Positions 8,905 to 17,606 of a stretch of DNA of 64,000 nt are shown piece by piece. Where the stretch lies: NCBI GenBank assembly GCA_041740995.1, contig JBGSKY010000269.1, positions 4,954 through 68,953 of the forward strand, given 5' to 3'. The notes under the pieces are model-generated. The model was not told the DNA's origin. It did no database searches and was given only the letters and a program-made list of their open reading frames with translations. Within the stretch, counting starts at the first letter, position 1. Each line of letters opens with the position of its first letter. Position numbers and translations under genes: made by a program. This stretch comes from JBGSKY01 sp041740995. GTDB lineage: Bacteria > Planctomycetota > Planctomycetia > Pirellulales > Pirellulaceae.

Positions 8905-10026
8905 CTACGCACCGAAGTCGGGTAATAGCACAATTTCCCCGCCGCGCATCGCCGACTGGTGAGCACAGATGCCTGTACAAGTCCAATTCGCGCTGGTTAC
9001 CGCGTTGGGCCATGGATCGCGATCGGCTACGACTGCGGATATAAACTCGTGAACCAAGTGCGGATGGGAACCGCCATGACCGCCGCCCTGCACGAACGAC
9101 AAGTGTTGCGAATCATGAATCTCGGCTGGCAATGTAAACTTCTGAATTGGTTCAGGCAGCAAGTGCGCGAAATCTGGAACTTCAACTTTTTCGGCGATCT
9201 CATGCTCGGGTTTTTTCGCGGTGTGCATTACGTGCGGTTCATTTTCAACAAGCGACCATTCGAAGCTGCGTTTGGTCCCGTAAACGTCAAAACTTTCGCG
9301 ATATTGGCGAGCAACGTCATAAAGGAAACGCCAAATATGGGCTGTGATGTCACTGTCTTTCAATTTGATATGGCAGCTCTCGACGGCAAACTCGCAACCG
9401 GATTTTTTCGCGATTTCTTCACCGACCTCTCCGGATCCAAAACAGCTTACCGATTCGGCAAGTGCATTGGTAAGTCCCAAGCATGGACTCACCACATGCG
9501 TTGCGTAGTGCATTGGGATCATTGATTCCCAATAGCTAGGCCACCCGCTCATATCCTGCGGATGCGACGCAGCAAGATTTTTTATTTTGCCTAGCTCGCC
9601 GCTTTCGTACATGTCCTTTATTAACAAAAATACACGACTGTAGACGACCGTTTCGGCCATCATGTACTTTAGTCCAGTTTCGCGGACTTTCTCAACGATC
9701 TGATGACACTCTTTAATAGTCGTTGCCATAGGAACAGTGCACATGACGTGCTTGCCGGCTTCGAGCGCTTGCAGCGACATCCAAGCATGGTCGCCGATGG
9801 GGCTGTTAATATGAACGCAATCAATGTTCGGATCGGCAAGGACGTCTTCGAATTTTGTGTAACGCGACGCAACACTAAACTGGTCAGCGATTTTATGCAG
9901 CTCTGTCTCATTACGACGACAAACTGCGACGACTTCTGCGTTGGGGTGTGCATGATAAATCGGTATAAATTCGGATCCAAAACCCAAACCTACCATTGCC
10001 ATTCGAACCGGTTTGTCGTGCGTCAT
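8905..10026 (-). CDS. Gfo/Idh/MocA family oxidoreductase lacking the usual catalytic lysine
   Basis: 373 residues, cytoplasmic (no signal). The N-terminal Rossmann fold is clear: VRMAMVGLGFGSEFIP (residues about 7-22), an acidic/basic stretch after beta-2 (VVAVCRRNE), and NSPIGDHAWMSLQALEAGKHV. Where the family normally has EKP with the catalytic lysine, this protein reads MCTVPMATT, so the lysine is replaced by valine. The C-terminal substrate domain retains YATHVVSP and ends with a histidine-rich stretch, GGGHGGSHPHLVHEF (about 315-330), where metal or substrate contacts could lie. Either it uses another base or it works as a non-classical member. It is transcribed away from pyrD and lies upstream of, and on the same strand as, the large haem-fusion gene, 199 nt away. 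Confidence 0.88.
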   Translation of the reverse strand: MTHDKPVRMAMVGLGFGSEFIPIYHAHPNAEVVAVCRRNETELHKIADQFSVASRYTKFEDVLADPNIDCVHINSPIGDHAWMSLQALEAGKHVMCTVPMATTIKECHQIVEKVRETGLKYMMAETVVYSRVFLLIKDMYESGELGKIKNLAASHPQDMSGWPSYWESMIPMHYATHVVSPCLGLTNALAESVSCFGSGEVGEEIAKKSGCEFAVESCHIKLKDSDITAHIWRFLYDVARQYRESFDVYGTKRSFEWSLVENEPHVMHTAKKPEHEIAEKVEVPDFAHLLPEPIQKFTLPAEIHDSQHLSFVQGGGHGGSHPHLVHEFISAVVADRDPWPNAVTSANWTCTGICAHQSAMRGGEIVLLPDFGA

Positions 10027-10320
10027 TTACAAGCCACCATTGATGTGAAAAAAGAGAGGGAAAACGTCATATTGAAGATCATGGAAAACTTGGTTCGCCA
10101 TGTAGTTCCGATAGGATATCGTAAAGGTTTTTATGCGTCTTGCCATCGACCTCAAAATAATGCTCGCATTATAGCTCAGCGATTGTCATTGCAATATCAA
10201 CGATAAACAAGCCGATTGGTCAGAGTCCAAAATTGACACACAGTTCGACTTCAAACTACGCAGCAAAACTTCAGACCGCAATCGACTTCTCGCCCGTAGA
10301 GTAAGCGTTATGCTGTGGAG

Positions 10321-11277
10321 ATGAGCAACACCGAATCGAATCTCGTTTCAGAAATCGACCTTTCTGTTCAATTGGGGCGTTTGAAGCTGAACAATCCCGT
10401 CCTGACCGCGTCGGGCACATTTGGATATGCGCGGGAAATGGAAAAAATCGTCGAGCTCGGCAAACTTGGCGGCATTGTTCCCAAAACAATCACTGCTTTG
10501 CCACGTCCAGGCAACGCGCCCTGGCGTACCGTCGAGACCACTGCGGGCATGCTCAATGCGATCGGCTTGGATAATGACGGGATCGACTATTTCCTCAGCT
10601 CTCACTGGCCCTACCTTAGTAAACTGCCAACCAAAGTGATTGTTAGCTTGGCTGGCAAAAGCCGGTCGGAGTTCGTCGAGCTAGCCGAAAAAATGAACAC
10701 GGTCGAAAACGTTGCCGCCTTGGAACTTAATATTTCCTGTCCAAACGTAGCCGGCGGTGTTGATTTCGGAACCAATCCGCAATCATGTTTCGACGTCGTT
10801 TCCGGCGTTCGGGCGATCAGTCGATTTCCCATCATCGCCAAATTGACGCCTAATGTGACGTCGATCGTCAGCATTGCACAAGCCGCTGCAGACGCTGGGG
10901 CCGATGCGGTTTCTTGTATCAATACCGTCTTGGGAATGGCGATTGATTGGCGAAAACGGAAACCGCTTTTGGGAAACGTGGTCGGAGGCCTAAGCGGTCC
11001 TGCAATCAAACCGATTGCATTACGTTGCGTTTACCAAATCGCTTCGTCCGTCAAGATTCCGATCATTGGGATCGGTGGGATCAGCAACTTGGACGACGTG
11101 ATGGAGTTTTTTGTCGCGGGTGCGACTGCGATCCAAATTGGAACTGCAAATTATTTCGACCCGCAACTTTCAACGCGGCTGGTCGAAGCACTCCCGTCAG
11201 CCCTCCAATCGCTGGGGCAAACCAATCTTCAAGACGCTCAACGACAATCGACTCTCTTCTTCAAACGAGACGCCTAA
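10321..11277 (+). CDS. pyrD: Dihydroorotate dehydrogenase, class 1
   Basis: 318 residues. This FMN-dependent TIM barrel oxidises dihydroorotate to orotate in pyrimidine synthesis. Recognisable elements are LNNPVLTASGTFGYA at the N-terminus, LGGIVPKTIT, the class 1 loop LNISCPNVAGG with its catalytic cysteine (about residue 140), IAKLTPNVT, SCINTVLGMAID, GGLSGPAIKPIALRCVY, and the phosphate-binding GIGGISNLDDVMEFFVAGATAIQIGTA split over the last strands. The overall form matches class 1B (cytosolic, NAD-linked through PyrK), but no pyrK lies nearby. A GTG at 10315 is an alternative start two codons earlier; the ATG was chosen. It appears to be a single-gene unit. Confidence 0.93.
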   Translation: MSNTESNLVSEIDLSVQLGRLKLNNPVLTASGTFGYAREMEKIVELGKLGGIVPKTITALPRPGNAPWRTVETTAGMLNAIGLDNDGIDYFLSSHWPYLSKLPTKVIVSLAGKSRSEFVELAEKMNTVENVAALELNISCPNVAGGVDFGTNPQSCFDVVSGVRAISRFPIIAKLTPNVTSIVSIAQAAADAGADAVSCINTVLGMAIDWRKRKPLLGNVVGGLSGPAIKPIALRCVYQIASSVKIPIIGIGGISNLDDVMEFFVAGATAIQIGTANYFDPQLSTRLVEALPSALQSLGQTNLQDAQRQSTLFFKRDA

Positions 11278-11539
11278 TTGTTAGCAATGCGGAATAGACT
11301 TCCAGCAAGTTTAGCGGCATCAATGCCTAAGTCGGCCAATACAGTCGTAGCACAGGGTCGGCGAATGTCTTTTGGGCCGTGAATCAAGTTGCGGAAAACT
11401 TACACCGGGGAGACGACATAACAAAGGCGATTTTTCACAGATTGGCCTGTCTGCTGAGCACGCGATTTTGCTACACCGCGAGACTAGACAAAGCGGTTTC
11501 GGTCCGCTTACCGTTCTCGTCCGCAATTTCGGGCTGCCG

Positions 11540-13216
11540 ATGACCATTGATCCGGCCAATATTCAAAAACCAATCAAAACGTTGACTAATCGTCGAACGA
11601 TTCGCAAAAAATTGCTCATCGGAACGATCGTTTTAGGCATTGTCGTAGCGTTTTTGGGATATGGCGGATTTCGCGGAGTCTACGCCTATCGCGATCTCGC
11701 AGCGACGCTCAGCCATCGGGCTGCGGAATTTCCTTTGACCGCCGAATTGACTCGTCAAGTCGACGATTTGAGGTTCTCATTTCGATTGCTGCATAACGAA
11801 AACAACAACCCGCTGGAGCTCTATCCGCCACGAAATCTTTGGGCTGAACGCTATCAATATCGCGTCGCATTGCATTCCGCTCGCGAGCTGCTGACACGCT
11901 ATCAGATGCGACTAATTTCAAATGAGACTGAAAATCCATATCTTGCTGACAGCAGTGAAGAAAAGGAAATGGTGAAGTCGATCCAGCGAACGCTTGATCG
12001 AATTGCAAATCGTTATCGCGGCGACGAGCTTGTCCTTGATGCGACGACGGCATCGGTCCAAGCCGAGGAGTTGACCGAATTATCTGAAGCGGTGCACTTG
12101 CTGCCGACTCTTTTGCAGGACCGAATGGCCAGCTTTCGAGCCGAGGTCCGTTCGCAATATCGAATTTGGATCGGCCTGACATGGACATCATTCGCGGTCG
12201 CCGCATCACTGTTGACTTGCTTAATTGTCTACGCTCGCGTCGCGGTAATCCGACCGTTCAAGCGATTACTCGAAGGCGCTCGGTTAGTAGCCGCCGGACA
12301 TTTCGAACACAAAATTGAAATCGATTCCGAAGACGAGATCGCCGAACTGGCATCAGTCATCAATCGTGGGACGGAAAAATTCTTGCGGATCCAAAGCGAC
12401 TTAAATATCGAAGTCATGCAGCGTTCACGCGAGGTTATCCGCAACGAACAATTGGCAAGCGTCGGTTTTTTGGCAGCGGGCGTCGCGCACGAAATCAACA
12501 ACCCGCTGGCGTCGATCGCATGGAGTGCCGAAGCGCTTGAATCGCGACTGCACAACATTTTGCATCCGATCGCCGAAAGCAATTCGATGGAGCTGCCCGA
12601 GCTTCACACATTAAAGACCTATTTACGTCGCATTCAAGACGACGCGTTTCGCTGTAAAGGCATTACCGAAAAGCTGCTCGACTTCTCTCGGCTGAGCCAA
12701 GCCGAACGTAAGCAACCGACCGATATGGCGGACGTTGTGAGCGACGTCATTGAGCTTGTGCGACACCTTAGTCAGTATCGCGATCGAAAGATTGAGTTCG
12801 TTCATCGCGATAATCCGGTCGCTTGGGCCTCGCCGCAAGAGATGAAACAAGTTGTATTGAATTTGCTGACCAACTCGCTCGATGCGGTGTTGGATGACCA
12901 ACTTGATCAGCGTGTTGTCTTGACGCTGCACGCCGATGCGGAATGGGTCTACTTATCGATTGACGATAACGGTTGCGGTATGACCGAAGAGGTCCGCGAT
13001 CATTTGTTCGAACCCTTTTTCACGCGGCGGCGCGACGGTCGCGGAACCGGCTTGGGGCTCCCCATTACTAGTCGCATTATTGCCGACCATGGCGGACGAA
13101 TTACAGCAAATTCTCGCGGCGTAAACCTTGGCTCAAAATTCGAAGTTCTAATCCCAACCCTTCGTGCACAAAGTGAAAATGAATCCAAACAAGAAATTAC
13201 CGCAGCAGCCGCCTAA
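11540..13216 (+). CDS. Membrane sensor histidine kinase (HAMP, HisKA, HATPase)
   Basis: 558 residues from the ATG at 11540; a longer frame opens at 11372 but adds a non-conserved cytoplasmic tail before the first membrane helix. TM1 spans about residues 22-44 (LLIGTIVLGIVVAFLGYGGF). A mostly helical periplasmic sensor of about 160 residues follows, then TM2 (IWIGLTWTSFAVAASLLTCLIVYA), a HAMP segment (VAAGHFEHKIEIDSEDEIAELA), and the phosphoacceptor motif VAHEINNPLASIAW with His at about residue 317. The ATPase domain shows NLLTNSLDAVLD (N box), DDNGCGM (G1) and GTGLGLPI (G2). It autophosphorylates and should pass phosphate to the NtrC-type regulator whose gene overlaps its 3' end by 38 nt. 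The periplasmic ligand is unknown. Confidence 0.94.
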   Translation: MTIDPANIQKPIKTLTNRRTIRKKLLIGTIVLGIVVAFLGYGGFRGVYAYRDLAATLSHRAAEFPLTAELTRQVDDLRFSFRLLHNENNNPLELYPPRNLWAERYQYRVALHSARELLTRYQMRLISNETENPYLADSSEEKEMVKSIQRTLDRIANRYRGDELVLDATTASVQAEELTELSEAVHLLPTLLQDRMASFRAEVRSQYRIWIGLTWTSFAVAASLLTCLIVYARVAVIRPFKRLLEGARLVAAGHFEHKIEIDSEDEIAELASVINRGTEKFLRIQSDLNIEVMQRSREVIRNEQLASVGFLAAGVAHEINNPLASIAWSAEALESRLHNILHPIAESNSMELPELHTLKTYLRRIQDDAFRCKGITEKLLDFSRLSQAERKQPTDMADVVSDVIELVRHLSQYRDRKIEFVHRDNPVAWASPQEMKQVVLNLLTNSLDAVLDDQLDQRVVLTLHADAEWVYLSIDDNGCGMTEEVRDHLFEPFFTRRRDGRGTGLGLPITSRIIADHGGRITANSRGVNLGSKFEVLIPTLRAQSENESKQEITAAAA

Positions 13217-14585
13217 CGAAAAAAGTCTTTCCATTCTATTTGCCGACGATGAGCGTTCGTTGCAAGAACTGATGCGAATGGAACTGCCGCAAATGGGCCA
13301 TCGTGTCACCGTTTGCCCGGACGGACATACGGCCGTCGCTGCGCTACAGAAAGACACTTTCGATTGTTTGCTGGTTGACTTGGACATGCCCGGAATGAAT
13401 GGCATCGAAGTCATCCGTCGGGCGCACACCGTCAGTCCCGCCACCGAAGCGATCGTGCTGACCGGAAAGCAATCGCTGGATACAGCTATTGCAGCCCTGC
13501 GCTTCGGCGTGGTCGACTATCTTTCGAAGCCCTGTAAGCTGTCCGAATTGGAAACGCTATTGAGCCGAATCGCCGCCCGTCGCCAGCTTCGTCGACAATA
13601 CGTTGCACTCCAAGATGCATCGACAGAGAAGACGCAGGTTGGTCCCAAGCTGATCGGCAACCACGCGAGCATGCAAGCGGTTCAGAAGCTGATCGGTAAA
13701 GTCGCGCCTACCAATTCGACCGTCCTGATTCGCGGCGAAACAGGATGCGGCAAAGAACTCGTGGCACGCGCCGTTCACGATCAATCAATGCGTCGCGGAC
13801 AGGCGTTCGTCGCGATCAACTGCGGCGCGTTGCCGGAGAATTTGATTGAAAGTGAACTATTTGGACATCGCCGAGGAGCTTTCACTGGCGCTGATTCTGA
13901 CCGTCAGGGACTTTTTGAAACAGCCAACGGCGGCACAATTTTCTTAGACGAGATTGGTGAATTGCCCTCTTCTATGCAAGCGAAGCTGCTGCGCGTTTTG
14001 GAGAGTGGTGACGTACGAAGAATTGGCGACAATCAAACGTTTCGCGTCGACGTTCGAGTGGTTTGCGCGACCCATAGAAATCTAGAAGAAATGGTCGAAC
14101 AAGGAACGTTCCGCGAAGATCTAATGTTCCGAATTAACGCGTTTGAAATCGGCGTACCAGCGCTCCGCGAACGCAGCGAAGATGTGCCAACACTTGCCAG
14201 ACATATCTATCTACGATTTCATCCAGAACATGCCAGTCAGACGGTAATTTTCAGCGACGAGACATTAGAAATCTTGCGATCGCACCAATGGCCCGGTAAC
14301 GTCCGTGAACTGGCCAATGTAATTGAGCACGCCACGATTATATGCGATGGGTTGCCGATTCAACCGCAACACTTGCCTCGACATTTCAGCGATCGACGAC
14401 TCCGAAAAGACTTGCGAACGATCAGCCCAATGAGTCTCCGCGAAATGGAAACAATGGCGATTTTCGAAGCGGTTGAGCGGCACAGCGGCAACAAACCAGC
14501 GGCGGCTGAAGAGTTAGGAATTAGCTTAAAAACGCTTTATAACAAGCTCAATCAGAACGAGCCTGCAACCAAACGAGCTGCTTAA
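13179..14585 (+). CDS. Sigma-54-dependent NtrC-family response regulator
   Basis: 468 residues. The receiver domain (residues about 15-130) has the acidic pocket ADDE and phospho-Asp 67 in LLVDLDMPGMNG. The AAA+ domain follows: Walker A GETGCGKE, the sigma-54-contacting loop GAFTGA, Walker B TIFLDEIGELP and the arginine-finger region FREDLMFRINAFE. The C-terminal Fis-type helix-turn-helix is RHSGNKPAAAEELGISLKTL. It binds enhancer-like sites and remodels sigma-54 polymerase. The ATG at 13179 overlaps the kinase gene by 38 nt, so the pair is translationally coupled; a GTG at 13164 is an alternative. I found no convincing -24/-12 promoter in the block downstream, so the target genes are not known. 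Confidence 0.95.
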   Translation: MNPNKKLPQQPPNEKSLSILFADDERSLQELMRMELPQMGHRVTVCPDGHTAVAALQKDTFDCLLVDLDMPGMNGIEVIRRAHTVSPATEAIVLTGKQSLDTAIAALRFGVVDYLSKPCKLSELETLLSRIAARRQLRRQYVALQDASTEKTQVGPKLIGNHASMQAVQKLIGKVAPTNSTVLIRGETGCGKELVARAVHDQSMRRGQAFVAINCGALPENLIESELFGHRRGAFTGADSDRQGLFETANGGTIFLDEIGELPSSMQAKLLRVLESGDVRRIGDNQTFRVDVRVVCATHRNLEEMVEQGTFREDLMFRINAFEIGVPALRERSEDVPTLARHIYLRFHPEHASQTVIFSDETLEILRSHQWPGNVRELANVIEHATIICDGLPIQPQHLPRHFSDRRLRKDLRTISPMSLREMETMAIFEAVERHSGNKPAAAEELGISLKTLYNKLNQNEPATKRAA

Positions 14586-14738
14586 ACCGCAAAGTTGGCA
14601 AATATTTTCAAAGACGGACCGCGCAAGTGACTCCCGTCTTAAGACGATTTAAATTGTGATTGGAATTGATTTTTGAAGAGCGATCAATTCTGTGTTTACA
14701 AGGCTCCCATTTCGATTTCATTTTTTACCACCAAAGCT

Positions 14739-15608
14739 ATGTTATCCAAATTGAGCAGTCTGTTTTCGCGGAAAAGCCAACACGAACGAAGCACTCGTGA
14801 TCGACCGCCAATTTTTCGTGCACTTGGCGCAAAAAATCCGCCAACCGAGATCGTTGCACAATCATCCGATCAGTATGCCGGTGTCTACCGATTGGTAGAT
14901 GTCTACAAGCACGACTCTTGGGCAGCGACGGCGCGTTATGCAAACGATCAAAATGAGATTGTTTGCAAGTTCAATCGCCAAAAAAGTATTGGCTTGCTCC
15001 CAATGCAGTGGCTAGGTTGGTTCCTCGCCCGACGCGAAACAATTTTGCTGAACAAGCTTAGAAGCATCGATAGTATTCCTGATCCAGTGGGTCCGATGTA
15101 CTACAACGGTCGCTTGCAGCGTCACGTGACCGCGCACGTTTATGTACCCGGTCGACCATTCAAACATGATGCGGATATTCCGGACCAATTTTTTCACGAA
15201 CTGACCGCTTTGATTCAACAAGTTCACGATTGCCATGTCGCCTTCGTCGACTTCCATAAATGCGAGAACATCCTGGTTGGCGAGGATGGACGACCGCATT
15301 TAATTGATTTCCAGATCGGTTTTTGGCGGCCCCAAAATCGGATCGCCGCGTGGTTCACTGGCGGGATACTTAAGGCGTTGCAGCAGAGCGACCAATATCA
15401 TCTGCTAAAGCACATCACACGTTCGCGGCCAAACATGTGCCTTGCTCACATGGTCAGCCAGCGACCATGGTTCATTCAACTGCACCGAACTGTCGCGATT
15501 CCATTCCGAACTTTCCGGCGTCGATTTCTGGTGGCGATTCGGATACGAACCGGGATAGGTCGCGTGAACACCGAAACACAACCCGAAGTCGCCCATCGAG
15601 CAGCGTAG
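14739..15608 (+). CDS. Protein-kinase-fold protein (WaaP/Kdo-kinase or RIO-like)
   Basis: 289 residues from the ATG at 14739; an upstream TTG (14673) would add 22 residues of doubtful value. A kinase-like core is visible: a lysine in IVCKFNRQ (beta-3), a helix with RRE, then VAFVDFHKCENILVGEDGRPHLIDFQIG, in which DFHKCEN is the catalytic loop (D-x2-K-x2-N) and IDFQ takes the place of DFG. This arrangement is typical of lipopolysaccharide-core (WaaP/KdkA) and RIO-type kinases rather than Hanks kinases. The C-terminus is basic and aromatic and may touch membrane. Its position between a two-component system and putative polysaccharide genes fits phosphorylation of a cell-surface glycan, but this is inference. 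Confidence 0.78.
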   Translation: MLSKLSSLFSRKSQHERSTRDRPPIFRALGAKNPPTEIVAQSSDQYAGVYRLVDVYKHDSWAATARYANDQNEIVCKFNRQKSIGLLPMQWLGWFLARRETILLNKLRSIDSIPDPVGPMYYNGRLQRHVTAHVYVPGRPFKHDADIPDQFFHELTALIQQVHDCHVAFVDFHKCENILVGEDGRPHLIDFQIGFWRPQNRIAAWFTGGILKALQQSDQYHLLKHITRSRPNMCLAHMVSQRPWFIQLHRTVAIPFRTFRRRFLVAIRIRTGIGRVNTETQPEVAHRAA

Positions 15609-15924
15609 AATCATTCAAAATAAGGTTCTGATCCAACTGCAAATTGAAAGCCGCTATTTTGACAGCGTCAAACGATCTCAAGCCAACGGATTGCACTGGC
15701 GACCTTCGGCAAACTCTTCTACGCTCCCGCGAGCTTCGCAATCAGAATATTCTACGCAATACAAATATTCGTTAAGGTCTGCACGACCGGAAACCGATGA
15801 TAACCGATAGTAGTTTTTGTATCTGTGCGGCGAGTTAATCGCTGCCATTTCGGCCCTGTGGTTCAAGTCGCTTCTAGCTAGGAGTCCCAAGGGTCGTAAG
15901 TTTATCAACAAAGCAAGTACAGCA
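15609..15924. other. Gap between plus-strand genes
   Basis: The gap of about 316 nt before the next plus-strand gene holds its promoter region and a possible small minus-strand gene, described separately. I see no strong hairpin or promoter match. Confidence 0.3.
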
Positions 15925-15998
15925 ATGACTGGAAACAACGCCGCTAACCAAGCGAATCGAACCAGCAGTCCACATCGCGATGGATTCAAGCTGCCCAA
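15678..15998 (-). CDS. Doubtful small membrane protein on the opposite strand
   Basis: A 106-codon minus frame with a TTG start has a hydrophobic segment (VRFAWLAALFPVIAVLALLI) followed by a polar tail rich in Tyr, Cys and acidic residues (YLYCVEYSDCEARGSVEEF). Codon choice resembles the neighbouring genes. Against it, the first 74 nt oppose the start of the plus-strand gene at 15925, no ATG precedes the hydrophobic segment, and no family is recognised. A later start (TTG near 15938) would remove most of the overlap. Confidence 0.3.
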   Translation of the reverse strand: MGSLNPSRCGLLVRFAWLAALFPVIAVLALLINLRPLGLLARSDLNHRAEMAAINSPHRYKNYYRLSSVSGRADLNEYLYCVEYSDCEARGSVEEFAEGRQCNPLA

Positions 15999-17526
15999 TG
16001 GTCAACGAGTTCCCGTGCTGTTTCGACTGAAGAACATTCAAGCGACCTCGCCCGCACGGCTTGTTCCTCAATCAGCGGATGCGCCTAAATCCGACAGCGT
16101 TGCTGCGACGACCGCCAATATTGGATCGAAAGATGTGGGCACGCGAGTCGATTCTGCTCATACCAATGTGAGCAATTCGATCGACCGCGACACCGTCATT
16201 GCGGGTCCAAGCTGGATGCGCCGAAATGCCTATCGCGTCACGGTTTTGTGTTTGCTCTTGGTAACCATCGGACTTTTGTCCAGCAACCACACTCGCGGGC
16301 GCAACGACTTGCAAGTCACTGAAAAGCCATCAAGCGTGACGCTGACAAAATCTTCAGACCTTGCAATCGGTCTCGAAAATCCACAATCTCTCGTCGTTGA
16401 AACTGCTCCAAATTTGCCAGCTTCAATTGCTTTAAATCCAACTGAAGATCCGAAGCAAAACCTGACAATCGAGCCGCCACCAGCAGTCGAAATGCCGAAG
16501 CTGCTAGCTCAGAACAGTGGGCTCACCAATGCACAAACGACAAAGGTTGAATCGCCGGATTTGTCCGGTGCAGCCAACGAGAACGCAAAGCCGCTCGCTA
16601 AGCCTGCGTTGCTGATCGGTTCAAGTGATGAGCCAAAAATGACTTCTGAATTCTTAACGCTACGACCGAACGCCGAACCAAAGTCGAATTCCGCGATTAC
16701 AAAAGAGAACGAAGCGGCTGCAGCAAAACTGCCAACGTCCACTACAAACGTGAGCATCAGCGAGTCTATGAATCGTTCGACGTTGGCCGTACAACCGGTT
16801 TCGACAGACGCGGCCCGCAACGCAAGTCAGCTTCCAACTGCAACGACTGCAAATCGCTACGCGACAGCGCCAAACCAAACCAGCTCGCCGCAATTTACAT
16901 CGCCGCAATCGGCCGCTGGGCAAGCGACCGTCAGGCAAACAAACGTACCTGATATGGATACGCAAGCTTTGTACTCATTGCTTCAGGGTTACGAACAACA
17001 ATCGCCTGAAGACGCGATTCGAAGCGCACGGCAAGCTTCCTCGTACAACGTCGGATATTCGCCTGACGCACCGAACGGCACCACAACCGCTGGCAATGTT
17101 CCTTGGTCGCCACCAACTCCGTCAAATAACTTGTACACCCAATCGGGAGCTGCGACTGGCGTAGAAATTCCTCAGACCTCAGCACCCAATCAAGTCGTCA
17201 AGCAAGGTTATGTTCCAATCGGATCGTCTTTGGTTGAGGCCAGCGGAATGAATGCTCCGCAACCATCGGGCTATGTGCCGATCGGAGCAAATGCAGCACC
17301 AATGCAGAACCAAGACCCGACGCTTTATCCAGTCGCTTCGGTCCCAGGGTTGGACAACTTAAATCAACCTCAGCGCCCCAACGCTTATCAACCACTGTAT
17401 CCAGTCGCAAATCCAAATATGAATCCCGCTCCAACTTTTGGAACCGTACCGAAAGTCGCAGACCAAAACGCAGCCGGACCATATCAACCGATTGGCACTA
17501 CTAGCGGCTATGGGTTCAGTCGGTAA
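15925..17526 (+). CDS. Single-pass membrane protein with long repetitive disordered region
   Basis: 533 residues. A cytoplasmic N-terminus of about 100 residues is followed by one membrane helix (RVTVLCLLLVTIGLLSS, about 102-118) and then more than 400 residues rich in Ser, Thr, Pro, Ala, Asn and Gln. The last 110 residues repeat short tyrosine motifs: GYVPIGSS, GYVPIGAN, TLYPVASV, QPLYPVAN, YQPIGTTSGY. These periodic tyrosines next to a BY-kinase-like ATPase gene could be phosphorylation or scaffold sites, but that is inference. No enzymatic domain is visible. The next gene starts 80 nt later on the same strand. The ATG start is supported by coding-like sequence from there; earlier TTG codons are less likely. 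Confidence 0.85.
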   Translation: MTGNNAANQANRTSSPHRDGFKLPNGQRVPVLFRLKNIQATSPARLVPQSADAPKSDSVAATTANIGSKDVGTRVDSAHTNVSNSIDRDTVIAGPSWMRRNAYRVTVLCLLLVTIGLLSSNHTRGRNDLQVTEKPSSVTLTKSSDLAIGLENPQSLVVETAPNLPASIALNPTEDPKQNLTIEPPPAVEMPKLLAQNSGLTNAQTTKVESPDLSGAANENAKPLAKPALLIGSSDEPKMTSEFLTLRPNAEPKSNSAITKENEAAAAKLPTSTTNVSISESMNRSTLAVQPVSTDAARNASQLPTATTANRYATAPNQTSSPQFTSPQSAAGQATVRQTNVPDMDTQALYSLLQGYEQQSPEDAIRSARQASSYNVGYSPDAPNGTTTAGNVPWSPPTPSNNLYTQSGAATGVEIPQTSAPNQVVKQGYVPIGSSLVEASGMNAPQPSGYVPIGANAAPMQNQDPTLYPVASVPGLDNLNQPQRPNAYQPLYPVANPNMNPAPTFGTVPKVADQNAAGPYQPIGTTSGYGFSR

Positions 17527-17606
17527 CGTCTCCGAGGTAAGTCGATTGTTCGACTTAGTTTACTTCACTTGATCACCGCCAATACAGCTACCGTTTGGAA
17601 TTCGTT

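Noticed and set aside
13164..13178. GTG start of the NtrC-type regulator
   Set aside because: The ATG 15 nt later begins just before the receiver domain and gives a more usual N-terminus.
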